DNA of 64,000 nucleotides from Hydrogenophaga sp. Its GTDB lineage: Bacteria > Pseudomonadota > Gammaproteobacteria > Burkholderiales > Burkholderiaceae_C. The notes beneath the pieces were generated by a model, which saw only the letters and a list, made by a program, of their open reading frames with translations, did not search any database and had not been told where the DNA came from. Both the position numbers and the translations under genes were made by a program. The first letter of the stretch is position 1, and every line of letters begins with the position of its first letter. Positions 28,370 to 36,676 of the stretch are shown here, one piece after another. Location of the stretch: assembly GCF_025699295.1 (NCBI RefSeq), contig NZ_JAILWB010000002.1:186001-250000 (forward strand), given 5' to 3'.

Positions 28370-28861
28370 ATGAAATTCGTCAAGTTCCACATCGCTCCCC
28401 GTGCTGGCTTTGTTTTCGCTGCTGCGGCTTTGGCAGCTTCCGCCACGTTCGCTGGTGGCACCCACGGCGGTGGGCACGATGAGTCGCCGATCGGCGAGGC
28501 CGGTGTCGCCGCAAACGTCACACGCACGATTGAAGTGGACGCCGCAGACAGCATGCGCTTCACGCCTTCGAACGTGTCGGTGAAAAAGGGTGAAACCATC
28601 CGTTTTGTCATCAAGAACTCCGGCAAAGTGCCGCATGAGTTCAGCCTTGGCACGGAAAAAGAGCTCAAGGAGCACTACGAGGTCATGAAGAAAAATCCAG
28701 GCATGGAGCACGAAGAAGCCAACAAGATTTCGCTCAAACCCGGTAAGCAAGGTGAAGTGATCTGGCGCTTCACGAAACCCGGTGTGGTGGACTTCGCCTG
28801 CCTGCATGTGGGCCACTACGACGCTGGCATGAAGGGCCAGGTCAAGGTAGCCGCCAAGTAA
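28370..28861 (+). CDS. Plastocyanin/azurin-like cupredoxin
   Basis: A 163-residue secreted blue-copper protein. After a signal peptide and a Gly/His-rich linker (GGTHGGGHDES) comes a cupredoxin fold. The type 1 copper ligands are readable: His in KVPHEFSLG and Cys, His and Met in DFACLHVGHYDAGM. It could carry electrons or bind periplasmic copper for the neighbouring oxidases. It stands 60 bases downstream of the first oxidase gene in the same direction. Confidence 0.88.
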   Translation: MKFVKFHIAPRAGFVFAAAALAASATFAGGTHGGGHDESPIGEAGVAANVTRTIEVDAADSMRFTPSNVSVKKGETIRFVIKNSGKVPHEFSLGTEKELKEHYEVMKKNPGMEHEEANKISLKPGKQGEVIWRFTKPGVVDFACLHVGHYDAGMKGQVKVAAK

Positions 28862-28910
28862 GCGGCTTTCCCAGCATCACAACCTCCACCCAATCACACA
28901 AGGATTCACG

Positions 28911-29249
28911 ATGAAACTGCGACTGGTTCTGAGCGCAACCGCTCTGGCCTTCACGGCCTTTGCAGTCAACCCCGTGTTCGCTCAGATGAACATGGACCAC
29001 GGAAAAATGGGCATGGCAGCCATGCCCGGCATGACCGACGGCGAGGTCCGCAGGATCGACAAAGAAGCGGGCAAGATCACCATCAAGCACGGTGACATCA
29101 AGCACATGGACATGCCCGGCATGACCATGGTCTTCGTGGTCAAGGACAAGGCCTTGCTGGACAAGACCAGCGTCGGCGCCAAGATCCAGTTCATGGCCAC
29201 GAACGAGAACGGTCAGATGACGGTGACGGATATCCAACCGGCGAAGTGA
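28911..29249 (+). CDS. CusF-like periplasmic copper-binding protein
   Basis: A 112-residue protein with a signal peptide ending near NPVFAQ, then a His/Met-rich stretch (MNMDHGKMGMAAMPGM) and an OB-fold CusF-type domain. The latter has KHMDMPGMTMVFVVKD, in which the Met residues fit CusF ligands, but the Trp of E. coli CusF is not at the usual place. It would hold Cu(I) in the periplasm. Its stop overlaps the GTG start of the cytochrome gene by four bases. Confidence 0.85.
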   Translation: MKLRLVLSATALAFTAFAVNPVFAQMNMDHGKMGMAAMPGMTDGEVRRIDKEAGKITIKHGDIKHMDMPGMTMVFVVKDKALLDKTSVGAKIQFMATNENGQMTVTDIQPAK

Positions 29250-29752
29250 TCCTTCACCGTTTCAAGTCACTCCGGTTGGCTGCGGCCGTCCTAGCTCTGG
29301 CAGGGGTTGCCGCAGCCTTTTTCGGGTGGCGATCTCCTGACCTCTTCCGATCAGAGCCTGTCGGGCTGCTTCGACCTGATGACGCCGTGATGCTCACGCA
29401 GGGCGCGCTGATCTACCAGGCCCGGTGCGCCATTTGCCATGGCGTGAAACTGGAGGGTCAAGCCAACTGGAGAGAACGGGGCCCAGACGGGCGATTGCCA
29501 GCGCCGCCCCATGACGAAAGCGGTCACACCTGGCACCACCCGGACGATGTGCTGTTTCAGCTGACCAAGGACGGCGTGGCGAAAGCCGCAGGGCTTTCGG
29601 ACTACGCGACCAACATGCCCGCCTTCGGCGATTCCCTCAGCGACGCTGACATCGTCGCAGTGCTGTCCTGGATCAAGTCCCAGTGGCCACCCGAGACCCG
29701 ATCCCAGCACGACGAGCTCAACCGCCAGGCGAGACAGCGTTCGCAACACTGA
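29246..29752 (+). CDS. Membrane-anchored c-type cytochrome, single heme
   Basis: A 168-residue class I cytochrome c. One hydrophobic N-terminal segment (about 10-27, LAAAVLALAGVAAAFFG) can serve as anchor or signal. The heme motif is CAICH at about 61-65 and the likely axial Met is in TNMPAFGDSLSD. The GTG start overlaps the cusF-like stop, so they are translationally coupled. A cytochrome inside a copper operon suggests electron transfer from the copper proteins to the respiratory chain; a complete heme-attachment operon lies 19 kb downstream. Confidence 0.87.
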   Translation: MILHRFKSLRLAAAVLALAGVAAAFFGWRSPDLFRSEPVGLLRPDDAVMLTQGALIYQARCAICHGVKLEGQANWRERGPDGRLPAPPHDESGHTWHHPDDVLFQLTKDGVAKAAGLSDYATNMPAFGDSLSDADIVAVLSWIKSQWPPETRSQHDELNRQARQRSQH

Positions 29753-29753
29753 A

Positions 29754-29784
29754 CCTGACTTTTTTGTCATCTTCGGGTCATCTT
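29754..29784. promoter_or_regulatory. Second candidate CopR-type box
   Basis: CCTGACTTTTTTGTCATC at 29754-29771 followed by a further GGGTCATC resembles the box at 25705 (CTGACATTTTTGTAATC). It lies about 140 bases before the Met-rich protein gene in a 158-base gap, so that gene and those after it may have their own copper-inducible promoter. Confidence 0.5.
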
Positions 29785-29910
29785 GCCGACCCGGATCGAT
29801 TTCTACAGTGACGGCATGGCGTGAAGGTGTGACACGCACCCCCGGTGACCGATCACCTCCATGCCGGCTCTGGCAATCCCGCCAGCAGCCAGTCATGAAA
29901 GGAAATTGAC

Positions 29911-30411
29911 ATGTCCAAGTTGATGCGCTCTCTGGTGGCCGCCGCCATCGCCGGCATTGCGTTCGCAGCCTCTGCTCAGCAAGCCGCAGACCACACCCAG
30001 CACCACCCGTCTACCTCGGCGGCCAGCACCACAACCCAGCAGGCCACACCCCAGGCTGGTATGCCGATGGGCATGTCTTCGATGCCGCAGATGCAGGAGC
30101 ACATGCAGCAGCACATGGTCACCATGCAGGCACTTCGCGCCAAGATGGCAGCGGCCAAAACGCCGGCCGAACGCCAGTCTCTGATGGCAGCGCACATGAA
30201 GGCGATGCAGGAGGGCATGGACATGATGAGGGGCATGAAATCCATGGGTGGCATGTCTGGCATGCCGGGGATGGGTACCCCTGGCACCGCCACGCCGGAC
30301 CTGACCCAGCGCCATCAAATGATGGAAATGCGCATGGACATGATGCAAAACATGATGGAAATGATGATGCAGCGCATGCCGCAGTCCCCCGCCAGTACCG
30401 GTGCCCAGTGA
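29911..30411 (+). CDS. Methionine-rich periplasmic protein
   Basis: A 166-residue secreted protein with signal peptide MSKLMRSLVAAAIAGIAFA. About 34 residues, one in five, are Met, in blocks such as GMPMGMSSMPQMQEHMQQHM and MMEMRMDMMQNMMEMMM. No other domain is seen. Met clusters bind Cu(I), and such proteins occur in cop operons as copper sponges. AAGGA lies seven to eight bases before the ATG. It is the first gene after the second CopR-like box. Confidence 0.85.
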   Translation: MSKLMRSLVAAAIAGIAFAASAQQAADHTQHHPSTSAASTTTQQATPQAGMPMGMSSMPQMQEHMQQHMVTMQALRAKMAAAKTPAERQSLMAAHMKAMQEGMDMMRGMKSMGGMSGMPGMGTPGTATPDLTQRHQMMEMRMDMMQNMMEMMMQRMPQSPASTGAQ

Positions 30412-30468
30412 CCGCGTCCACGTTCTGAGGCAGCGCCAGCTTTCGTTTTCAGTCCAGGAGATTTTGTG

Positions 30469-32109
30469 ATGTCGATGTATTCGCGGCGGCAGTTTCTGAG
30501 CGGCGTGGGTGCTCTGGGTGCTGCGACAGCCTGCCCGGGCATCTGGGCGGCCACCCTAGCCCAGTCAGGCCTGTCCCCAGAACAGATCCTTCGCCTTGAG
30601 GCACAGGCGGCGGGCTTCTCCAACCCCTTGCGACTCCCGGGAAGCAGCGGTCTCTTTGGCGTTCTGCGTGCGACAGACTTCAAGGAAGTCCATGTGGTCC
30701 GCAGCGAGATCGAAGTGCTACCGGGGCAGCGCACCCCCGTCCTGGCCTACGCAGTGGAATCGGGTGGCAAGAAGTTCCTCAACCCGGCGCTTCTGGCCCG
30801 CCGAGGCGACGAGATGCGGGTGAAGCTGATCAATCACATCGATCAACCGACGGTCATTCACTGGCATGGCCTGGGTGTCGACTCTCGCAACGATGGCAAT
30901 GGCCTCAACGTGGTGGCGCCGGGTCAGAGCATGGACTACGCGTTTGCCTTGCAGGACCGGTCGTCGTTGTACTGGTACCACCCCCACGCCCACGGATACA
31001 TCCCTCAGCAGGCCTATCACGGCCTGGCCAGCCTGCTGTTTGTCGAAGACGATGATGAAGCCGCCCTGCGCAAGGAGTTGGCGCTGGCGCTGGGCGAATC
31101 CGAAATCCCGCTGGTGCTTCAGGACAAGGAGTTCGATGCGCAAGGGCGCCTCCAGTACGCGCCCAGTGCCGCCCAGTCTTTCGGTGGCTGGGTGGGCAGC
31201 CGGCTGATGGTCAACCTGACCGAGCGTCCCCACCTGAAGGCCGGGCGTCGCATCATGCGTTTTCGCATCCTCAATGGCAGCAACGCGCGCAGCTACCGGC
31301 TCGCGTTCCTGCAGGACGGCAAGGCGCTGGGCTTCTACCTGGCGGGCACGGACGGTGGCCTGCTCGCGCAGCCCTTGCGCATCGATCAGACCTTCCTCTC
31401 CCCGGGCCAGCGGCTGGATGTGCTGGTGGATTTCCGGGAAGCCAACCCCACCCGCCCGGTGACCCTGGCGTCCTTGCCCTTCGATCCGATGCACCAGGAA
31501 GGTGGTCACGACATGGCCACGATGGACCACAGCCAGCATGGCGCTGCACAAGGTGCCGACTCGCCCGCAGCGATGGCCATGGAAGGCGATGCGCTGGCGC
31601 TGATGCGTATCGACCTGGCGCCGTCCAGCACGCTGTACGACCGCCGTCTGCCTGCACGCCTGTCCAGCCTCACCGCCCCGGCTGAACCGGCGGGCGCCGC
31701 GCGGCGCATGCAACTGGGCCACGATGGCCAGGGCCACTGGACGATCAACGGCGAGGTGTTCGACCACGCGGCGGTCCCATTGACCGTCCAGCGGGGCGCG
31801 CGTGAAACCTGGCTGATCGAGAACGCCGAACGCAGCATGCCGCACCCCATGCACCTGCACGGGTTCTCGTTCCGGGTGCTCGAGCGCCTGGGCAGTCCCG
31901 CGCAGGTTCGCTCCCTGGCCGGTGCACGCGGCCTGCTGCCTCAAGACCAGGGTGTGGTCGACACCCTGCAGGTGTGGCCAGGTGAATCCGTGCGGATCGC
32001 CATCGACTTTTCGCATGTGCACCCAGGCGATCAGGACTACGTCTTTCACTGCCACACGCTGGAACACGCCGAGGCGGGAATGATGATGCGATACGCGGTG
32101 AAAGCCTGA
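30469..32109 (+). CDS. Second multicopper oxidase, CueO/CopA-like, Tat-exported
   Basis: A 546-residue multicopper oxidase. The Tat signal is SRRQFLSGVGALGAATA. Copper motifs in order: VIHWHGLGVDS, YWYHPHAHGY, HPMHLHGFSF and DYVFHCHTLEHAEAGMM. Between domains 2 and 3 is a Met/His-rich insert (about 345-380) with HDMATMDHSQHG, as in CueO-type cuprous oxidases. The ATG at 30469 has AGGAG eight bases upstream. It is only distantly like the oxidase at 26921, so the operon holds two types of copper oxidase. Confidence 0.9.
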   Translation: MSMYSRRQFLSGVGALGAATACPGIWAATLAQSGLSPEQILRLEAQAAGFSNPLRLPGSSGLFGVLRATDFKEVHVVRSEIEVLPGQRTPVLAYAVESGGKKFLNPALLARRGDEMRVKLINHIDQPTVIHWHGLGVDSRNDGNGLNVVAPGQSMDYAFALQDRSSLYWYHPHAHGYIPQQAYHGLASLLFVEDDDEAALRKELALALGESEIPLVLQDKEFDAQGRLQYAPSAAQSFGGWVGSRLMVNLTERPHLKAGRRIMRFRILNGSNARSYRLAFLQDGKALGFYLAGTDGGLLAQPLRIDQTFLSPGQRLDVLVDFREANPTRPVTLASLPFDPMHQEGGHDMATMDHSQHGAAQGADSPAAMAMEGDALALMRIDLAPSSTLYDRRLPARLSSLTAPAEPAGAARRMQLGHDGQGHWTINGEVFDHAAVPLTVQRGARETWLIENAERSMPHPMHLHGFSFRVLERLGSPAQVRSLAGARGLLPQDQGVVDTLQVWPGESVRIAIDFSHVHPGDQDYVFHCHTLEHAEAGMMMRYAVKA

Positions 32110-32133
32110 CCAACCCATGCACGAGAGGTCACC

Positions 32134-32418
32134 ATGAACCACCAGATCCCTTCTCCAACGCAAGCACCCAAAAGTTTTTGGCGTACACGACATGGCGTCG
32201 GCCTGATGGCTTTGGGCGCGGTCGCGGCTTTCTTTCTGCTGACCGAGCACCGGGCACACCTCTTCGGCGCCCTGCCTTTTCTGCTGCTACTGGCTTGTCC
32301 ATTGATGCATGTATTCATGCACCGGGGCCACGGCAGCCATGGCCATCACTCCGAAGCGGAGCAGCCACGGATCGGAAAAGACGAAGCAAGCCAGTCCAAC
32401 CAGGGAGATCGGTCATGA
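32134..32418 (+). CDS. DUF2933-type small membrane protein
   Basis: A 94-residue protein with one or two hydrophobic segments (GLMALGAVAAFFLLTEHRAH and LPFLLLLACPLMHVFMH) and a His/Gly-rich cytoplasmic or periplasmic tail (HRGHGSHGHHSE). This is the pattern of DUF2933 proteins that accompany copper genes. Its stop overlaps the next start by four bases. Function unknown; the His tail could bind metal. Confidence 0.75.
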   Translation: MNHQIPSPTQAPKSFWRTRHGVGLMALGAVAAFFLLTEHRAHLFGALPFLLLLACPLMHVFMHRGHGSHGHHSEAEQPRIGKDEASQSNQGDRS

Positions 32419-33083
32419 ACCATGGTGAAACGGGCTATGGATTGTGGTTTCTGGTGGCTCTCAACTCGGCCGTCTTCATCCTGTTCGCCTTCAGCTTTTT
32501 CAAACCGGCCACCGCGCGCGATTGGAGAACCTTTGGCGCTTTCTCCGCTTTCATCGTGGCGCTGTTTGTCGAGATGTACGGATTCCCGCTGACCATATAT
32601 CTGCTGTCGGGATGGCTGGCGACCAGGTTTCCCGGACTTGACCTGTTGACCCACGACACCGGGCACCTGTGGTCCACCTTGCTGGGCGAAAAAGGAGACC
32701 CCCACTTCGGGGTCTTGCATCTGGCCAGCTACGTCTTTCTGGGGTCTGGCTTTTACCTGTTGTCGAACGCGTGGCATGTTCTGTATCACGCACAACGGCG
32801 GCATTCGCTGGCGACCACCGGGCCTTACGCCCGTGTCCGCCATCCCCAGTACGGCGCCTTCGTGCTGATCCTGCTGGGCTTCCTGCTGCAGTGGCCCACC
32901 TTGCTGACCTTGATCATGTTCCCCGTCCTGCTGTGGATGTACGGGCGGCTCGCCCACACCGAAGAAAACGAAATGCGCAAGCAGTTTGGTGCGGCTTACG
33001 ACGCTTACGCCCTGCACATCCCCCGGTTCATCCCTCGCATGGGCAACACACCGTCAAAGGCTGACTCGATGCCGAAGAAATGA
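32415..33083 (+). CDS. Isoprenylcysteine carboxyl methyltransferase-like membrane protein
   Basis: A 222-residue integral membrane protein with about five hydrophobic segments. The C-terminal part has the ICMT/PEMT-like SAM-binding motif TTGPYARVRHPQYGAFVLI and, later, HTEENEMRKQFGAAYDAY. Relatives are common in metal-resistance islands but their substrate is unknown. It is coupled to the preceding DUF2933 gene by an ATGA overlap, suggesting that the two act together. Confidence 0.8.
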   Translation: MNHGETGYGLWFLVALNSAVFILFAFSFFKPATARDWRTFGAFSAFIVALFVEMYGFPLTIYLLSGWLATRFPGLDLLTHDTGHLWSTLLGEKGDPHFGVLHLASYVFLGSGFYLLSNAWHVLYHAQRRHSLATTGPYARVRHPQYGAFVLILLGFLLQWPTLLTLIMFPVLLWMYGRLAHTEENEMRKQFGAAYDAYALHIPRFIPRMGNTPSKADSMPKK

Positions 33084-33132
33084 CGTGGATGTTCTCTGGC
33101 GGTGGGCGTTTCATTTTTATGGAGGTTGATAT

Positions 33133-33429
33133 ATGAACACGATGGTCTTGCAAGTCGAGGGCATGAGCTGCGGCTCATGCGTCAAGCGCGTCACGCAGGC
33201 GTTGTTGCCACTTCCAGGTGTCAGCGGCGTGGATGTCGATCTTCCCTCTGGCCGGGTCCAGGTGAGCGGTGAGCTGGCGCATGGCGGCGAGCGGTTGATT
33301 GGAGCCTTGACTGGTGCGGGCTACCCCGCGAAGCTGGCGTCAGACGCTGCCACGGCTGCAGCACCCTCTCGGGCCAAAGCCTCGGGTTGTCACAGCGGCA
33401 GCACGGGCGGCTGCGGTTGCCGCCGATAG
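33133..33429 (+). CDS. Heavy-metal-associated (HMA) domain protein, CopZ-like
   Basis: A 98-residue cytosolic protein. Residues 1-68 form an HMA domain with the metal site GMSCGSCVKRV. The tail is Ser/Gly/Cys-rich (GCHSGSTGGCGCRR) and adds three or four Cys. It resembles copper chaperones that load P-type ATPases, one of which is encoded about 750 bases downstream. GGAGG lies seven bases before the ATG. Confidence 0.85.
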   Translation: MNTMVLQVEGMSCGSCVKRVTQALLPLPGVSGVDVDLPSGRVQVSGELAHGGERLIGALTGAGYPAKLASDAATAAAPSRAKASGCHSGSTGGCGCRR

Positions 33430-33464
33430 ACATGAGATCTCAACTTTTGATTAAGGAGTAAAAG

Positions 33465-33911
33465 ATGGTCGATGAACAAGATGGCTTGTCAGGCGGGCGG
33501 TGGTCGGTGGCGTCCATGGCCTTGGCCGGCCTGTTGGTGGCCATGGCGCCCTGGGCTGCATGGGCCCAGACAAACCCCGCGGCGACCACCGAGCAGTCGT
33601 CCAGCGAGCGGGGGGTGACGGTCAAGGTGACCGCGAAGACGATCGGGCAGCCGGGCAGCCCGTGGGAATTCGCTGTCGTGCTGGACACGCACAGCGCCGA
33701 TCTGAGCGATGACCTAGCACAAAGCGCCACCTTGACAACCGACGACGGGCGGACCCTCAAGCCCACGGGCTGGCAGGGCGCGCCACCGGGAGGCCACCAC
33801 CGCGAAGGCGTGCTGGCCTTTGAGGTGCCGGCGCCGCGCCCGGGGGCGATCGAACTCCGGATTCACCGGCCGGGCGAACCCGCGCCACGCAGCTTTCGCT
33901 GGCAACTCTGA
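33465..33911 (+). CDS. Conserved hypothetical periplasmic protein of the copper operon
   Basis: A 148-residue protein with one N-terminal hydrophobic segment (about 14-34, ending AAWAQ) that looks like a signal peptide. The rest is a predicted all-beta domain with WEFAVVLDTHSADLSDDLAQ and WQGAPPGGHHREGVLAFEV. I cannot assign a function. Its place between the HMA protein and a DUF2933 protein suggests a periplasmic part in copper handling; the HH pair could bind metal. AAGGAG lies seven bases before the ATG. Confidence 0.7.
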   Translation: MVDEQDGLSGGRWSVASMALAGLLVAMAPWAAWAQTNPAATTEQSSSERGVTVKVTAKTIGQPGSPWEFAVVLDTHSADLSDDLAQSATLTTDDGRTLKPTGWQGAPPGGHHREGVLAFEVPAPRPGAIELRIHRPGEPAPRSFRWQL

Positions 33912-33923
33912 AGGAGTCATTCC

Positions 33924-34172
33924 ATGGACCAGTCTGACAACGATGCCCCTGCGCCTTCGTTCTGGCGCCGCCCGGCCGGCAGGGCACTGGCAACCGCCGC
34001 CCTGATCGCCGGGTTCTACCTGCTGCGCGAGCACTGGGGCCATGTCCTGGGGTTTTGGCCCTACCTGCTGTTGCTGGCCTGCCCGCTGATGCACCTGATG
34101 CATGGGCACGGCGGCCATGGCCAGCACGGCAACCATGCGCAGACGTCACCGCGCACCCACAACAAAGGATAG
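33924..34172 (+). CDS. Second DUF2933-type small membrane protein
   Basis: An 82-residue protein like the one at 32134, sharing the core LLREHWGHVLGFWPYLLLLA followed by CPLMHLMHGHGGHG and a His-rich tail. It starts 12 bases after the hypothetical gene and ends three bases before the copper ATPase gene, so it is clearly part of the operon. Function unknown. Confidence 0.75.
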   Translation: MDQSDNDAPAPSFWRRPAGRALATAALIAGFYLLREHWGHVLGFWPYLLLLACPLMHLMHGHGGHGQHGNHAQTSPRTHNKG

Positions 34173-34175
34173 GCC

Positions 34176-36509
34176 ATGGACATGCATGCACAGCATCATC
34201 ACGGCAGTCACTCCCCGCCCCAGCCCGTCTCGCCCACCGATCTCAAGGACCCGGTGTGCGGCATGACGGTCACGGCGCAGTCGGCGCACACGCTGAAACA
34301 CGAAGGTCGGCCCTATTACTTCTGCGGTGCCAAGTGCCAGGGCAAGTTTGCAGCGAACCCACTGCAATACCTGGTATCCGCAGCGCCAGCGGCTGCGGCT
34401 GCGGCTGCCGGCACGGTCTACACCTGCCCGATGCACCCGGAGATCCGCCAGGACCATCCGGGTACCTGTCCCAAGTGCGGCATGACGCTGGAGCCCTTGC
34501 TGCCGGAACTCGAAGACGACGACAACCCAGAATTGCGCGATTTCCAGCACCGCTTCTGGTGGACGCTGCCTCTAACCGTCGTAGTCACGGTGTTGGCGAT
34601 GTTCGGTCATCAGCTGCAGTGGTTTGAAACCTCGACCCAGACCTGGATCGAATTGGTGCTGTCGATTCCCATCGTGCTGTGGGCCGGCTGGCCCTTTTTC
34701 TCGCGCGGCTGGCAGTCCGTGGTGAATCGCAGTCCCAACATGTGGACCTTGATCGGCCTGGGCACAGGGGCCGCGTTTGTCTACAGCGTGGTCGCGACGG
34801 TCACGCCCCAGGTGTTCCCGGACTCGTTCATCTCCATGGGCCGCGTCGCCGTGTACTTCGAGGCCGCCGCCGTGATCATCTCGCTCACGCTGCTGGGCCA
34901 GGTGCTCGAACTCAAGGCACGGTCGCAGACCTCGGCGGCCATCAAGTCGCTGTTGGGCCTGGCGCCCAAAACCGCCCGCCGCATCCGCGCCGACGGCACG
35001 GAAGAGGACGTGCCATTGACCCATGTGCATGTGGGTGACGTGCTGCGCGTGCGCCCCGGCGAAAAAATCCCGGTGGACGGCGAGGTGACCGAAGGCGGCA
35101 GTTCGGTCGATGAATCCATGCTCACGGGCGAGCCGATGCCCGTGTCCAAACGGGTGGGTGACAAGGTGATTGGTGCCACGCTCAACACCAGCGGCGCGCT
35201 GGTGATGCGCAGCGAGCGCGTGGGCGCGTCCACCATGCTGTCGCAGATCGTGCAAATGGTGGCCCAGGCACAGCGCTCCCGGGCACCGATGCAGCGCATG
35301 GCCGACGTGGTGGCGGGCTACTTCGTCGTCACGGTGGTAGGCATTGCCTTGCTGACTTTCTTCGGCTGGGGCCTGTTCGGCCCCGAGCCGCGCTGGGTGT
35401 TCGGCCTGATCAACGCGGTGTCGGTGCTGATCATTGCCTGTCCCTGCGCCCTCGGTCTGGCCACGCCCATGTCCATCATGGTCGCGACCGGTCGGGGAGC
35501 CACGCACGGCGTGTTGTTCCGGGACGCCGCGGCGATCGAGAACATGCGCAAGATCGACACCCTCATCATCGACAAAACCGGCACCCTGACCGAGGGCCGG
35601 CCGAGTTTCGAGCGCGCCATTCCGGCGCCCGGATATGACGCCGACGAGGTGCTGCGCCTGGCCGCCAGCCTGGACCAGGGCAGCGAGCACCCGCTGGCCG
35701 AAACCATCGTGCGCGCCGCCCGCGAACGCGGCATGGCGCTGGACAAGCCCGAGAACTTCGAATCCGGCTCGGGCATCGGCGTGCGTGGCCAGGCGGCCGG
35801 GCGCCAGCTGGCACTGGGCAACACCACGCTGATGGAACAAATCGGTGTCTCCGTCGCGGCGCTGGTGCCGCAGGCCGAGGCCTTGCGTGCAGAAGGTGCC
35901 AGCGTGATGCACCTGGCGGTGGATGGCCAGCTGATGGGCCTGCTGGCGGTGTCCGATCCGGTCAAGGCCAGCACGCCAGAGGCCTTGGCGACCCTCAAGG
36001 CATCGGGACTGCGCATCGTGATGGCGACCGGTGACGGCCTGACCACGGCCCAGGCTGTGGCCGCCCGTCTGGGCATCGACGAGGTGCATGGCGAGGTCAA
36101 GCCGGCCGACAAGCTGCTGCTGGTCGAGCGTTTGCAGAAAGAAGGCCGCGTGGTGGCGATGGCCGGTGACGGCATCAACGATGCGCCGGCACTGGCCAAG
36201 GCCGATGTGGGCGTGGCCATGGGGACCGGGACCGACGTGGCGATGAACAGCGCGCAGGTGACCCTGGTCAAGGGCGATCTGCGCGGGATTGCGATCGCGC
36301 GGGCGCTGTCGGAAGCGACCGTGGGCAACATGAAGCAGAACCTGGTGTTTGCCTTTTTGTACAACGCACTGGGCATCCCGGTGGCCGCCGGTGTGCTGTA
36401 CCCGTTGACGGGCTGGCTGCTGTCGCCTTTGATTGCTGCGCTGGCCATGAGCCTGAGCTCGGTGTCGGTGATCGGCAATGCGCTGCGGCTGCGACACGGG
36501 AAACCCTGA
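34176..36509 (+). CDS. copA: Cu(I)-exporting P1B-type ATPase with YHS and metal-binding N-terminal domains
   Basis: A 777-residue P1B ATPase. In place of HMA domains it has a YHS domain (about 24-66, [16 protein letters not shown] and [11 protein letters not shown]) and a Cys-rich module (about 82-108, [11 protein letters not shown] and [11 protein letters not shown]). The metal-translocation motif is CPC at 422-424, the phosphorylated Asp is about 466 in [11 protein letters not shown] is in SEHPLAE and the hinge is [31 protein letters not shown] near the end fits the Cu(I) subgroup. It would export Cu(I) or Ag(I) from the cytosol. It is the last gene of the rightward copper operon. Confidence 0.92.
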   Translation: MDMHAQHHHGSHSPPQPVSPTDLKDPVCGMTVTAQSAHTLKHEGRPYYFCGAKCQGKFAANPLQYLVSAAPAAAAAAAGTVYTCPMHPEIRQDHPGTCPKCGMTLEPLLPELEDDDNPELRDFQHRFWWTLPLTVVVTVLAMFGHQLQWFETSTQTWIELVLSIPIVLWAGWPFFSRGWQSVVNRSPNMWTLIGLGTGAAFVYSVVATVTPQVFPDSFISMGRVAVYFEAAAVIISLTLLGQVLELKARSQTSAAIKSLLGLAPKTARRIRADGTEEDVPLTHVHVGDVLRVRPGEKIPVDGEVTEGGSSVDESMLTGEPMPVSKRVGDKVIGATLNTSGALVMRSERVGASTMLSQIVQMVAQAQRSRAPMQRMADVVAGYFVVTVVGIALLTFFGWGLFGPEPRWVFGLINAVSVLIIACPCALGLATPMSIMVATGRGATHGVLFRDAAAIENMRKIDTLIIDKTGTLTEGRPSFERAIPAPGYDADEVLRLAASLDQGSEHPLAETIVRAARERGMALDKPENFESGSGIGVRGQAAGRQLALGNTTLMEQIGVSVAALVPQAEALRAEGASVMHLAVDGQLMGLLAVSDPVKASTPEALATLKASGLRIVMATGDGLTTAQAVAARLGIDEVHGEVKPADKLLLVERLQKEGRVVAMAGDGINDAPALAKADVGVAMGTGTDVAMNSAQVTLVKGDLRGIAIARALSEATVGNMKQNLVFAFLYNALGIPVAAGVLYPLTGWLLSPLIAALAMSLSSVSVIGNALRLRHGKP

Positions 36510-36610
36510 CGACGCCTTCCGATGGGCTTGGTCGGACCTGTTCAACAAGAACGGACTTTGAGGACAAGAAGGAGAACCTCGCCACGCTCTGCGGACCATC
36601 TCAAAAGGGC

Positions 36611-36641
36611 TTGACTCTGTGGTCGCTACAGGGTTTTAAAT
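36611..36641 (+). promoter_or_regulatory. MerR-type operator/promoter of the first Zn/Cd/Pb ATPase
   Basis: TTGACT (-35) and TTAAAT (-10) are separated by 19 bases, longer than the normal 17, with a dyad ACTCTG...CAGGGT in the spacer. This is the signature of MerR-family metal promoters such as those bound by PbrR and CadR. It drives the ATPase starting at 36677. No regulator gene lies beside it. Confidence 0.85.
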
Positions 36642-36676
36642 GCGCCGATTGCTTCAAAGCCATTCCGAGAACCCTC

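Noticed and set aside
34572..36599. 675-codon minus-strand frame opposite copA
   Set aside because: Antisense to an intact P-type ATPase; His/Gln-rich shadow composition without motifs.
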